A stretch of DNA of 64,000 bases from a bacterium (GTDB lineage Bacteria > Myxococcota_A > Bradymonadia > UBA7976 > UBA1532). A program made the translations under genes and the position numbers. How positions within the stretch are numbered: position 1 is the stretch's first letter; every line of letters starts with the position of its first letter. This document shows positions 24,887 through 33,514 of the stretch, in pieces. The notes beneath the pieces were generated by a model, which was given only the letters and a program-made list of their open reading frames with translations, searched no databases and was not told the DNA's origin. The stretch is from the NCBI GenBank assembly GCA_030427205.1, contig JAUHXC010000004.1, positions 186,001 to 250,000 on the forward strand, given 5' to 3'.

Positions 24887-26164
24887 GTGAGCCGGGCCGT
24901 GCCGTCGCCGTCCGAGTTCGACGCGCTGTCCGCTGTCGGCGAGGGGCTGACCCTCAGCCCGATTTTGTCGATCGCCGCCGCCGTGCGCGAGCGCGCCGCG
25001 GCGGGCTGGCCGGTGACCGACTTCACGATCGGCGACTTCTCCCCGCGGCACTTCCGCCCGCCGCCGGGGCTCGCCGCGCACCTCGCCGCCGCGGTGGACG
25101 CGGGGCATACCCACTACCCCCCGGCGACGGGTGTACGCGCGCTGCGGGATGCTATCCGCCGCTCCTGCGCCGACGCGCTCGGCCTCGACGTGCCCGAGGC
25201 GGGCCTCGTCGTCGCCGCCGGCGCTCGCCCGCCGCTCTACGCGGCCTATCGCTGCCTGGTCTCGCCCGGCGAGGTCGTCGTGGCGCCGGCGCCGCACTGG
25301 AACAACGACGCCTATTGCCACCTCGTGGGCGCCCGCCTCGTGACGGTGCCCGGCCGCCCGCAGGACGGGTTTCTGCCGACCGCCGAGGCCCTGGCGCCCG
25401 CTCTGGCCGAGGCCCGGCTGCTGGTGCTCAACTCGCCCATGAACCCCAGCGGCGCGATGTTCCGGCCCGAGCCGCTCGCGGCCATCTGTCGGCGGGTCGT
25501 CGCCGAGAACCGACGCCGGGCGGCGGCGGGCCGGCGCGCGCTCTACGTGCTCTACGATCAGATCTATCACCTGCTCGGCTCGGGCCGCGTGCGGCACGTC
25601 ACCCCCGCCGGGCTGGTCCCCGAGGTGGCGCCGCATACCCTGCTCGTCGACGGCATCAGCAAGGCGTTCGCCGCGACGGGCTTGCGGGTGGGCTGGCTGA
25701 TCGGGCCGCCGCGGGTCATCGGCCGGGCGACGATTCTGCTCGCCGAGATCGGCGCGTGGGCCCCGCACCCCGAGCAGCATGCCGCCGCCGCCTTCCTCGA
25801 GCCGAGCGCGGAGATGTCGGCCTGGCTCCGCGGGTTCCGCCAGAGCATCCAACAGCGCCTCGGCCGCCTGTACCGGGCCTTCGCGCGCTGGTCGGGGGAG
25901 GGGCTGCCCGTCAAAGCCCTCGCGCCGGAAGGGGCGATCTATCTCAGCGTGCACTTCGACCTGGAGGGGCGCGCCGGGCTGCCCGATCAGGCCGCGATCC
26001 AGGCGTGGCTGCTGCGGGCCGCCGGCTGGGGCGCGCTGCCGTTCAGCGTCTTCGGTGATCGTCACAACCGGGGGTGGTTCCGCATGAGCGTCGGGGCCGT
26101 CGGTCTCGACGAGCTCGATGAGTGTATCGAGCGCCTCGACGCCGCCTTGCGGGCGCTGCCCTGA
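24887..26164 (+). CDS. PLP-dependent class I/II aminotransferase
   Basis: 425 residues. It is a fold-type I aminotransferase with Asn186 in 'NSPMNPSG', Asp224 and Tyr227 in 'LYDQIYH', the Schiff-base Lys259 in 'DGISKAFAATGLRVGW' and the carboxylate-binding Arg in 'WFRMSVGA' near the C-terminus. It would exchange an amino group between an amino acid and a 2-oxo acid; the specificity is not readable. The start is GTG 24887 without a strong Shine-Dalgarno; GTG 24899 is an alternative. It ends 6 bp before the stop of the EgtD-like gene on the other strand. Beside an acyltransferase of the isopropylmalate synthase family and two methyltransferases, it could act on a pathway-specific oxo acid. Confidence 0.85.
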   Translation: MSRAVPSPSEFDALSAVGEGLTLSPILSIAAAVRERAAAGWPVTDFTIGDFSPRHFRPPPGLAAHLAAAVDAGHTHYPPATGVRALRDAIRRSCADALGLDVPEAGLVVAAGARPPLYAAYRCLVSPGEVVVAPAPHWNNDAYCHLVGARLVTVPGRPQDGFLPTAEALAPALAEARLLVLNSPMNPSGAMFRPEPLAAICRRVVAENRRRAAAGRRALYVLYDQIYHLLGSGRVRHVTPAGLVPEVAPHTLLVDGISKAFAATGLRVGWLIGPPRVIGRATILLAEIGAWAPHPEQHAAAAFLEPSAEMSAWLRGFRQSIQQRLGRLYRAFARWSGEGLPVKALAPEGAIYLSVHFDLEGRAGLPDQAAIQAWLLRAAGWGALPFSVFGDRHNRGWFRMSVGAVGLDELDECIERLDAALRALP

Positions 26165-26170
26165 CGCGGT

Positions 26171-27163
26171 TCATCCGGGCGCGATCCGCCACACGGCGTC
26201 GCAGAACCAGCGCGCGTCGTCGAAGTACATCGCCTCGACGTCTACCCGGGCCTCGCGGGCGAGCTGCGTGATCTCGCGCGGGCGGAACTTGTAGCTGTAG
26301 CCCACCTGGATCGGGTCGAAGGCTTCGAAGTCGAACCGCCGGTCGAGGGCGCGCACGTACACCGACTGCTCTTCGAGGCTGATGAGGTACATCCGGATGG
26401 CGCCCTCCACCGGATCGTAGGTCGAGCGGGCCTCGAAGCGCTCGAGGTCGAAGTCGGCGCCGAGCTCGCGGTTGATGCGGCGCAGCAGGTTGAGGCTGAA
26501 GCGGGGGCCCACGCCCTCGCTGTCGTTGTAGGCGGCGATGAGGGGTGCGCCGGGCTTGCGCAGGTCGAAGCCGATCAGCACCCGGTCGCCGGGCGACAGG
26601 CTCTTGCACAGCCGGGTGGCGAAGGCGCTGGCCTCGGGCATGGGGAAGTTGCCGATGTTCGAGCCGAGGAACATGACCAGCCGCGGTCGGTCGGCGTTCT
26701 TCGAGAGCCACGAGATGCCGTCGAAGTACTCGCCGATCAAGCCCTGGATCGCCAGGCCGGGGAAGCGCGCGATCATGGCGGCTGCCGCCGTATCGACGGC
26801 CGCGCCCGAGATGTCGATGGGCACATAGCGCACCGCCGCGCCGCCGTCGCGCAGGGCCGCGATCACCGGCGCGGTCTTGCGCCCGTCGCCGCAGCCGAGG
26901 TCGACCACGTCGATGGGGCCCTCGCCGATCGTCGCCGCCAGCCGGGGCGCCGAGCGCTCGAGGATGCCCGCTTCGACCCGGGTCAGATAGTACTCGGGGG
27001 TGTCGCAGACGGCGTCGAAGAGGCGGCTGCCCTCGGCGTCGTACCAGAACCACGGGGGGATGACGCGCGGTCGCCCGGTCAGGCCACGGCGCACGGCGGC
27101 CTCGAAGTCTGCGCGCGCGGCGTGGGCCTGCGGCGCCGACGGCAGCGTCTCGTATCGGCTCAT
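26171..27163 (-). CDS. EgtD-like SAM methyltransferase (Methyltransf_33 family), altered substrate pocket
   Basis: 330 residues, the length of EgtD, the histidine N-alpha-trimethylating enzyme of ergothioneine synthesis. Family features are 'PPWFWYDAEGSRLFD' (36-50), the SAM loop DLGCGDGRKT (88-97), 'LGSNIGNF' (166-173) and 'AYNDSEGV...NLLRRINRELGADFD'. At the pocket segment near the C-terminus, EgtD has T-E-x-S with Glu and Ser contacting the substrate imidazole and amine. Here the segment reads 'IQVGYSYKF' (285-293): the Ser is kept (Ser290) but the Glu is Gly288. Histidine is therefore doubtful as substrate, and no egtB is nearby. Its ATG overlaps the ATPase stop as ATGA (27160-27163), so it is translationally coupled as the last gene of a three-gene unit. 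Confidence 0.82.
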   Translation of the reverse strand: MSRYETLPSAPQAHAARADFEAAVRRGLTGRPRVIPPWFWYDAEGSRLFDAVCDTPEYYLTRVEAGILERSAPRLAATIGEGPIDVVDLGCGDGRKTAPVIAALRDGGAAVRYVPIDISGAAVDTAAAAMIARFPGLAIQGLIGEYFDGISWLSKNADRPRLVMFLGSNIGNFPMPEASAFATRLCKSLSPGDRVLIGFDLRKPGAPLIAAYNDSEGVGPRFSLNLLRRINRELGADFDLERFEARSTYDPVEGAIRMYLISLEEQSVYVRALDRRFDFEAFDPIQVGYSYKFRPREITQLAREARVDVEAMYFDDARWFCDAVWRIAPG

Positions 27164-29208
27164 GATCGCTCGCTCGGCTCGGCTCCGTCGGGAGCGGGGG
27201 TCGGGTCGGCGGGTCGCTCGCCGAGCGAGCGCAGCGGCCGCAGCGCGTTGAGCAGCGCCAGGCCGAGCGAGACGTTGTACATCACGATCGCGCCGCCGAT
27301 GCCGATCGCGCCGGCGAAGACGCCGCCGACGGTGAAGATGCCCGGCACGATGCTCAGCCGGGCGCTGGTGAGGATGTTGGCCTTCATCTCGTCGGCCAGC
27401 GACCACAGCGCGGGCAGCGCGCTCAGCTCGCCGCCCATCAGCACGATGGCCGCGCTGTCGGTCGCGATGGACGTCGCCCCGGCCAGCGAGATCGAGACGT
27501 CGGCCTGACGCAGCGCGATCGCGTCGTTGATGCCGTCGCCTACGAAGCAGACCGTCTTGCCCGTCGCCTGCAACGCGCGGACGATCTCGGCCTTGCCGTC
27601 GGGCGGCACCTCGGCGTGCACGCCGTCGATGCCCAGGCGGCGGGCCAGCAGGCGGGTCGGCGCCGCCCGGTCGCCGGAGACGATGTGCACCGCGAGCCCC
27701 CGCCGATGCAGGCGCTCGATCACCTCCGCTACGCCGTCGCGCAGCGGCGCGCCGAGCTCCAGCGCGCCGATGACCGCGCCGTCGACGGCGACGAAGACGA
27801 CCGTCGAGCCGCGGGCCCCGGCGTCTTCCGCGAAGGTCGCCAGCTCGGGCGGCAGCGCGGCGCCGTGCTGCCCGAGCAGGCGTCGGCTGCCCACCAGCAC
27901 CACCCGCTCGCCGACCCGGGCGCGCAGGCCGCTGCCGAGCGTGACGCCCAGGGCGTCGGCCCGCGCGAGCGTGATGCCGTCGTCGGCGGCGCGGCGCAGG
28001 ATGGCGACGGCGATCGGGTGGGTCTGGTCGCGCTCGAGCGCCGCGGCGAACCGCACGACGTCGCGGGCCTGCCAGCCGGACGCAGCCGCGACCTGCTCGA
28101 CGACCAGGGCCCCCTCGGTCAGCGTGCCGGTCTTGTCGAAGAGCACGACGTCGACCTCGGCGAGCTGCTCGAGCGCGCGGCCGTCCTTGACCAGCGCGCC
28201 GCTGCGCGTCGCCCGCTCGAGGTAGCCGAGCACCGCGATCGGCGCCGCATAGCGCAGCGTGTAGCCGAACGAGGCCAACGAGATCGCGACGGCCGCCGCC
28301 GGGCCCAGGGTCACGAGGGCCAGCCCGCCGAGAGCCAGCGTCGGGCGCGCGCCGCGCTGCACGATCTGTTCGCCGCGTGCGCGCACCGTGAGGCGGTAGT
28401 CGGTGGTCTGGTTGAGGGTCTCGACGATCTGCGCGGCGACCGAGTCCGGCCCCGAGCGCTCCACCTGCACCTCGACGCGGCCCTGCAGCACGAGCGTGGC
28501 GGCGTGCACCCGATCGCCGGGCACCCGCTCCACCGGTCGCGATTCGCCGGTGAGCGCCTGCTCGTCGAGCCGGCCGCACCCGCCGACGACGCGCCCGTCG
28601 ACCGGCACCGCCCGGCCGGCATCGACCCGCACGATGTCGCCGACGCGTACCTCCCGGATCGGTGTCAGGATCGGCTCGCCGTCGCCGAGCACGAGGGCGC
28701 TCGCCGGCAGGTCGTCGTAGACGTCGAAGACCCGGCGGGCCGATCGATCTTCGGTCAGCCGGACGAGGCCGATCGTCGTCAGGATCGACAGCTCGATCAG
28801 CGCAGCCAGGGCCAGGTGGCCCGACGCGAAGACCCCGGCCATGCAGGTCAGCTCGACCAGCCCCACGCTGCGCTTGCCGTCGGTGGTCAACGCGTCGCGG
28901 ATGTGCCCCATGGCCGGATACGCCGCGAAGCCGAGCAACGGCAGGCTCGACAGGGCCATCGGGACCGCGAGCGCGGGCCCGGCGCTCACCATGACCAGCC
29001 CGCCGCCCGCGGTCGCGAAGTAGCGCCCGAGCGGCATGTCGCCGGTCTCCATCTCGGCGTAGGCCGCCTCGGGGCTCGGCTCGTCCGCCGCGCGGTCTCG
29101 CGCGTCCGCCGGCTCGTCGGGCGGGGGCTCGCCGCGGGCGTCGCGGCGGTGCACATAGCGGGCGACCGCCGCGCCTGCCGCCAGCAGGAGCGTCGCGCTG
29201 ATCAACAC
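27160..29208 (-). CDS. P1B-type heavy-metal ATPase-like protein lacking the CPC motif
   Basis: 682 residues with the P-type ATPase core: TGES (220-223), phosphorylation motif DKTGT (358-362), the P1B-specific His-Pro (397-398) and 'GDGINDA' in the hinge. The order and length match P1B metal pumps. However, the intramembrane metal motif CPCALxLATP is replaced: aligning on the following 'AAP', the CPC positions are Phe314-Gly315-Tyr316. There is no N-terminal heavy-metal domain; instead a short helix and an acidic linker (residues 20-58) lead in. It could move an unusual metal species or metal-ligand complex, or be regulatory. The start is GTG 29208, overlapping the end of the DRE-TIM gene by 7 bp; the stop overlaps the EgtD-like start by 4 bp. 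Confidence 0.87.
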   Translation of the reverse strand: MLISATLLLAAGAAVARYVHRRDARGEPPPDEPADARDRAADEPSPEAAYAEMETGDMPLGRYFATAGGGLVMVSAGPALAVPMALSSLPLLGFAAYPAMGHIRDALTTDGKRSVGLVELTCMAGVFASGHLALAALIELSILTTIGLVRLTEDRSARRVFDVYDDLPASALVLGDGEPILTPIREVRVGDIVRVDAGRAVPVDGRVVGGCGRLDEQALTGESRPVERVPGDRVHAATLVLQGRVEVQVERSGPDSVAAQIVETLNQTTDYRLTVRARGEQIVQRGARPTLALGGLALVTLGPAAAVAISLASFGYTLRYAAPIAVLGYLERATRSGALVKDGRALEQLAEVDVVLFDKTGTLTEGALVVEQVAAASGWQARDVVRFAAALERDQTHPIAVAILRRAADDGITLARADALGVTLGSGLRARVGERVVLVGSRRLLGQHGAALPPELATFAEDAGARGSTVVFVAVDGAVIGALELGAPLRDGVAEVIERLHRRGLAVHIVSGDRAAPTRLLARRLGIDGVHAEVPPDGKAEIVRALQATGKTVCFVGDGINDAIALRQADVSISLAGATSIATDSAAIVLMGGELSALPALWSLADEMKANILTSARLSIVPGIFTVGGVFAGAIGIGGAIVMYNVSLGLALLNALRPLRSLGERPADPTPAPDGAEPSERS

Positions 29209-30206
29209 CCCGTCGACCCCTCGCGATCACCCCCGGCGCGCACGGGGGGCGCGTCGCGCAGCGGGTATCCCGCCGCGATGGGCCAATCGCACGCGCGGCT
29301 CACGAGGCGACACCAGCCGGACAGCCCCGAGAGGTCGAGGCCGTCGACGCCCGCCAACTGATAGTGCACCAGCAGCTGGTCGAGCGCGGTATTGCCCACC
29401 CGCTCGCCGATGCCCAGGGCGGTGCCGTGCAGCCGATCGGCGCCGGCGGCGGCGGCGCTGATGGAGTTGGCCAGCGCCAGCCCGCGATCGTTGTGGCCGT
29501 GCCAGTCGATGGCGACCGCTTCACCGGTGCCGTCGACGACGCCTCGGATCCATTCGACCAGCGCCCGCGCCCCGTGGGGGGTCGCCGCGCCGACCGTATC
29601 GCACAGCGCGATCCGCCGCGCGCCGCCCTCGATCGCGTCGCGATAGAGCACCTCGAGCACCTCCGGTCGGCTGCGCGTGGTGTCCTCGGTCACGAAAGAC
29701 ACCGGCAGCCCCTCCGCGACCGCCAGCTCGATGGCGCCGGCCGCCCAGCGGCGGATCTGGTCGATGTCCCAGTCTTCGACGAGCTGACGAATCGGGCTCG
29801 TGCCCACGAACGTCGCCACCTCGACCGCCAGCCCGGTCCGCTGGCTGACCTCGACGATCGCCCGAATGTCGGCCGGGTGGGTGCGGGCGGCGCATTGCGG
29901 CTGGATGGGCAGCCGGTGGCGGGCCATGTGCCGCGCGAGCGCGGTGGCGTCGGCCAGCGCCCGCGGCCCCGCGCCGGGCAGGCCGAGGTCGATCGAGTGC
30001 ACGCCCAGCGCGGCGACCCGCTCCAGCATCTCGATCTTCGCTCCCAGCGGCGGATCGGTGATCGAGGGTCCCTGGATGCCGTCGCGCAGCGTCTCGTCGT
30101 GGAACTGCACCCGCGTCGTCGAGGGCGCCGCCGCGGTCCGGCTCCAGTCGTGATCGCCGGCTCGCCACCGGGCGCGTGGTGCGGGCTCGCCGCGCCGTTG
30201 AGTCAT
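29202..30206 (-). CDS. DRE-TIM metallolyase, 2-isopropylmalate/homocitrate synthase-like catalytic domain
   Basis: 334 residues. It is a TIM-barrel acyltransferase/lyase of the HMGL-like family: 'FHDETLRDGIQGP' (35-47) supplies the metal Asp and catalytic Arg, and 'DWHGHNDRGLALANS' (234-248) supplies the metal-binding His236 and His238. 'GERVGNTALD' (268-277) is characteristic of the isopropylmalate and homocitrate synthases. The C-terminal LeuA regulatory domain is absent, as in homocitrate and citramalate-like enzymes of secondary pathways. It probably condenses acetyl-CoA with a 2-oxo acid. The start taken is ATG 30206; ATG 30263 is also in frame. It is the first of three overlapping genes with the CPC-less ATPase and the EgtD-like enzyme, and lies 149 bp after the MFS gene. 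Confidence 0.85.
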   Translation of the reverse strand: MTQRRGEPAPRARWRAGDHDWSRTAAAPSTTRVQFHDETLRDGIQGPSITDPPLGAKIEMLERVAALGVHSIDLGLPGAGPRALADATALARHMARHRLPIQPQCAARTHPADIRAIVEVSQRTGLAVEVATFVGTSPIRQLVEDWDIDQIRRWAAGAIELAVAEGLPVSFVTEDTTRSRPEVLEVLYRDAIEGGARRIALCDTVGAATPHGARALVEWIRGVVDGTGEAVAIDWHGHNDRGLALANSISAAAAGADRLHGTALGIGERVGNTALDQLLVHYQLAGVDGLDLSGLSGWCRLVSRACDWPIAAGYPLRDAPPVRAGGDREGSTGC

Positions 30207-30355
30207 CGTTCGGAGGAGCCCTCGCCGTGGCTGTCGAATATGTGGGCAGACTTCGCTCGGCATGCTGCGGGTCTTGCGCAGGCCTGTCAAGCGGCCCGGG
30301 CGCCCGCTCGTGGCGCGGGCGCGCTCGCCGACCCGGCGCAGCCTCGGCGTCGGAT

Positions 30356-31486
30356 TCACGCCGCAGCGCGGGTCTGCCGCAGCCCCCACAGACCGAGCAG
30401 CGGGCCGATGGCCAGCGCGGCCAGACCCAGGTGCACGTCGGCGAACCGCTCGGTCAGCGCGATGCTGACGACCGTGAGCCCGAAGCCGACGCTGGTGACG
30501 AAGGCCAGGCCGGTGCCCACCAGCTCCGGCGGGGCCGCGCGGGCGTTGACCGACGAGTATTGCGGGCTGTCGCCGACGACGGTCACGCCCCAGACCAGCA
30601 GAAAGCCCAGGAACAGCCCGTCGGGCAGGTCGCGGGCCCAGGGCAGGGCCAGGCAGCAGGCGCCGGATATGGCGAGCTGAACCGCGGCGACCCGGGCGCT
30701 GCCGAACCGCGGTGCGAGCAGCCCGCCGCCGATGCAGCCCACGGCGCCGACCGCGATGATGGCGAACGACCACGTCGAGACCGGCAGGTCGGCCCGGCCG
30801 GCGAGCAGGATCGGGATGAAGGCCCACAGGGTGTAGAGCTCCCACATGTGGCCGAAGTAGCCCAGCGCAGCGCCGCGGAACGCGCGGATGCGCAGCAGCC
30901 GCGGGATGGCGGTGAGGTCGAAGCGCGAGGGCCGCACGTACGGGCCGTCGGGCACGGCGAACCACATCGCGAGCCCGCCGGCGAGCGCGAGGGCCGAGAC
31001 GGTGACCAGCGTCCAGCGCCAGGGCAGGGCGCTGCCGACGAGGTGGGGGAACGCGGTGCCGAGCACGAGCGCGCCGACCAGGAAGCCCAGCGCCCGGCCC
31101 AGGCCGCCGCGATACCAGCCCGCCACCGCCTTCATGCCCACCGGGTAGACCCCGGCCAGGGCGACGCCGACGATGAACCGCAAGGCGACCAGGGTCTCGC
31201 GATCGGCGGCCCACAGCGCGGCGACGTTGCCCAGCGCGGCGACGATCGCGCTGGCGAGGAAGACCGCCCGCGCCTCGAACCGATCGGCGAGCCCCGAGAG
31301 CGCCATCAGCGCGGTGCCCGCGATGAAACCCGCCTGCGTGGCGCCGGCGATGAGGCCGAGCCCGCCGTCGAAGCCCAGGTGCGCCTGGAGCTGAGGCAGC
31401 ACCGCGTTGCCGGCGAACCACACCGTGCTGCCGGCGAACTGCGCGGCGACCACGATGGGCAGGATGCGAGCGGGCGGGCGGGTCAT
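30356..31486 (-). CDS. MFS transporter
   Basis: 376 residues with about twelve hydrophobic helices and the major-facilitator loop between helices 2 and 3 ('SGLADRFEAR', motif A-like). 'FIVGVALAGVYPVGMKAVAGW' and 'GALVLGTAFPHLVGS' follow the usual helix 4-5 pattern. It resembles the small-molecule/drug or nitrate-like efflux branches, but substrate is not predictable. ATG 31486 has GGAGAG upstream; the long open frame before it runs into the TIR gene on the same strand and is not used. It sits between the TIR-phosphorylase gene and the acyltransferase-ATPase-methyltransferase trio, all on the minus strand, and could export the product of that locus. Confidence 0.88.
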   Translation of the reverse strand: MTRPPARILPIVVAAQFAGSTVWFAGNAVLPQLQAHLGFDGGLGLIAGATQAGFIAGTALMALSGLADRFEARAVFLASAIVAALGNVAALWAADRETLVALRFIVGVALAGVYPVGMKAVAGWYRGGLGRALGFLVGALVLGTAFPHLVGSALPWRWTLVTVSALALAGGLAMWFAVPDGPYVRPSRFDLTAIPRLLRIRAFRGAALGYFGHMWELYTLWAFIPILLAGRADLPVSTWSFAIIAVGAVGCIGGGLLAPRFGSARVAAVQLAISGACCLALPWARDLPDGLFLGFLLVWGVTVVGDSPQYSSVNARAAPPELVGTGLAFVTSVGFGLTVVSIALTERFADVHLGLAALAIGPLLGLWGLRQTRAAA

Positions 31487-31581
31487 CGGCTCTCCGCGGT
31501 CGAGCGTCGATCGCGGTACGTCGGCCGGGGCGATCCCGTGACGCCCGGTGCCGGCGCAGCGCGCGCCCCGGCGGCTGCGCT

Positions 31582-33417
31582 TCAGCCGCGGGCCGCGATC
31601 CGCGCTCGGAGCGTATCGAGCGCCTTCTGGTAGACGTTCGCCTGGGTCAGCGGCCCGCTGAGGCGCACGGCCGCGGTCAGCCACTTGGCGAGCGGTGGCT
31701 CGGCGCCGGCTTCGCCGAGACGCAGCGTATTGAGCGCCATCAGGTCGGCCCGCACCTGCGCGGCCGGCGATCGCTCGGTCTTCAGCCCGCCGACGATCCG
31801 GCTGTCGATCCACGCCAGCAGCAGATCCCTCGACAGCGGGCGGCTGATGTAGGCGGAGACGAGCTCTTCGATTTCCTCGGCGTCGAACCACGGGCGCGGG
31901 CCCGGCGCGGCGGCGAGCAGCGGCACGCGCCCGTCGAGCACGACGAGCCGCGGCTCGACGTGCTGCCGCAGAAACGCGAGCACGAACGCGGCCGACGCGC
32001 GCGCGGCGAAGTCTCGAAAGCGGTCGTCCTTGTGCGCATCGGCGTGATCCGACACCCCCTTGACCGCCAGGAAGTCGAGCCGCTGCTGGTGGGCGAGCGC
32101 GCCGATCGCCGTCGACTCCATCTCCACCGCGAGCGTCTTGCGCTGCAGGCCGAGCACCTGATCCCAGACCGCCAGATCGCGGCGCACCGCGCTGCCGGTC
32201 GCCATCGCCCCCATGTGCGCGCGGAACGGCGGATCGTCGAGTGGCCCGCCGTACCACGCCATCTTGCCAGCCCGGGCCTTGCCGTCGTCGGTCGGCTGCG
32301 CCTGCGGCGGGTGGTCGGTGATGAGCCCGGCGTCGAGCAGCCTCTGCCAGACCTGGCGCCGGGTGGCTTTGTCGTCGCTCTGCACCCGCTGCGGCTCGCC
32401 GGTCGTATGCAGCTTCAGCAGGGCGTCGTCGGCCAGCCAGCGCAACGTCGGCGGCCGCTGGCGGGCGAGGTCGCCGAGCCATGCCGTGGGCTCGGCGGCC
32501 AGATCTTCGGCGTGGACCCGCCACTGCGGGCGCAGGTCGAACGTCTGCTGATCGGGCGCGAGCGCGCCGCTGGGGCCGACGCTGCCCTGCTCGAAGTTGA
32601 AGACCCGCCCGGCCACGACCACGTCGCCCAGCGCCGTCTTGTCGGGGTGCCCGGCGCAGATCCCGCAGATGACGAGCACCTGCGGCTCGAACTGGTCATG
32701 CAGCCGCACCGCGCGCGCCGTGGCGTCCCGCTCGCCCATGCCGCCGGTGCGGGCCGCGACGACCCGCAGGCCGTCCAGATCGGTCACCCGATAGGGGAAG
32801 CCATGGCTGTCGGTGCCCGACTGCCACTCGAGCCCGCTCTGCGCGATGAGCGCGTCGAGCTCGTCCTTGAGCGCGGTGACCACCACCACGTCCGCCCGCT
32901 CTCCGGCGTCTTGGCGTCGGCGAGCGCGGGCCGCGTCCTGCTCGACGCCGCGCGCGGTCGCTCGGCTCTCCGGCGCCGGCCGGCCCGAGGCGGCGGCGAC
33001 GGTCCGCTTCAGCTCGGCCGCGAGTCGGGGCAGGTCGTCTTCGGCCAGCTGCACCCGGGCCGCCCGGGTCACGCCAAAAGGCACCCGCGACGGGTCCCCG
33101 CCCCGCAGCAGCACCGGCACGATCATCGGCGTGCCCGCGCGCTTGGCATGCTGGATGGCCACCGCGACCTTCTCGGGCAGGTAGTGGTCCTGGTTCGACT
33201 GCCCGACCTCCGGCCAGTTGCGGGTGATCAGGACCGCCATCACCTTCGACGCCTTGAGCCGGGCGGGGATGACCTCGTCCCACAGCTCGCCGGGGATCAG
33301 ATCGACCGCTTCGCACCACGGGCGCATGCCGGCGCCGATGAGCGCCGTCCGCAGCTCACGGGCCAGATCGGCGTCGCCTTCGTCGTAGGCCAGGAAGACG
33401 TCGAGGTCGTCGTGCAT
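31582..33417 (-). CDS. TIR domain - nucleoside phosphorylase-like domain - C-terminal effector-associated-like domain
   Basis: 611 residues in three parts. A TIR domain (about 4-140) has 'DVFLAYDEGDADLARELRTA', 'WCEAVDLIPGELW' and candidate catalytic Glu82 in 'HYLPEKVAVAI', the position used by NAD-cleaving TIRs. A nucleoside phosphorylase/nucleosidase (PNP/UDP, MTAN-like) domain (about 176-486) has 'ARTGGMGERDAT', 'ICGICAG', 'VEMESTA' (431-437) and 'VKGVSDHAD' with Asp457. A C-terminal helical domain (about 512-590, 'SAYISRPLSRDLLLAWIDSR') resembles the effector-associated domains of bacterial conflict systems. TIR and PNP domains are both known as NAD/nucleotide-directed effectors or sensors in antiviral immunity. 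No signal peptide, so cytosolic. ATG 33417 has GAGGGA upstream. The MFS gene starts 95 bp downstream. Confidence 0.82.
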   Translation of the reverse strand: MHDDLDVFLAYDEGDADLARELRTALIGAGMRPWCEAVDLIPGELWDEVIPARLKASKVMAVLITRNWPEVGQSNQDHYLPEKVAVAIQHAKRAGTPMIVPVLLRGGDPSRVPFGVTRAARVQLAEDDLPRLAAELKRTVAAASGRPAPESRATARGVEQDAARARRRQDAGERADVVVVTALKDELDALIAQSGLEWQSGTDSHGFPYRVTDLDGLRVVAARTGGMGERDATARAVRLHDQFEPQVLVICGICAGHPDKTALGDVVVAGRVFNFEQGSVGPSGALAPDQQTFDLRPQWRVHAEDLAAEPTAWLGDLARQRPPTLRWLADDALLKLHTTGEPQRVQSDDKATRRQVWQRLLDAGLITDHPPQAQPTDDGKARAGKMAWYGGPLDDPPFRAHMGAMATGSAVRRDLAVWDQVLGLQRKTLAVEMESTAIGALAHQQRLDFLAVKGVSDHADAHKDDRFRDFAARASAAFVLAFLRQHVEPRLVVLDGRVPLLAAAPGPRPWFDAEEIEELVSAYISRPLSRDLLLAWIDSRIVGGLKTERSPAAQVRADLMALNTLRLGEAGAEPPLAKWLTAAVRLSGPLTQANVYQKALDTLRARIAARG

Positions 33418-33514
33418 GTGCCATCCCTCTGCCGCGCGCGGCGGGCAGCATAACAAGCTGCTCGACCGACGGCGAGGCGCGAGATGGATCGGGCGGAGGC
33501 GGCCTTTGGGGCCG

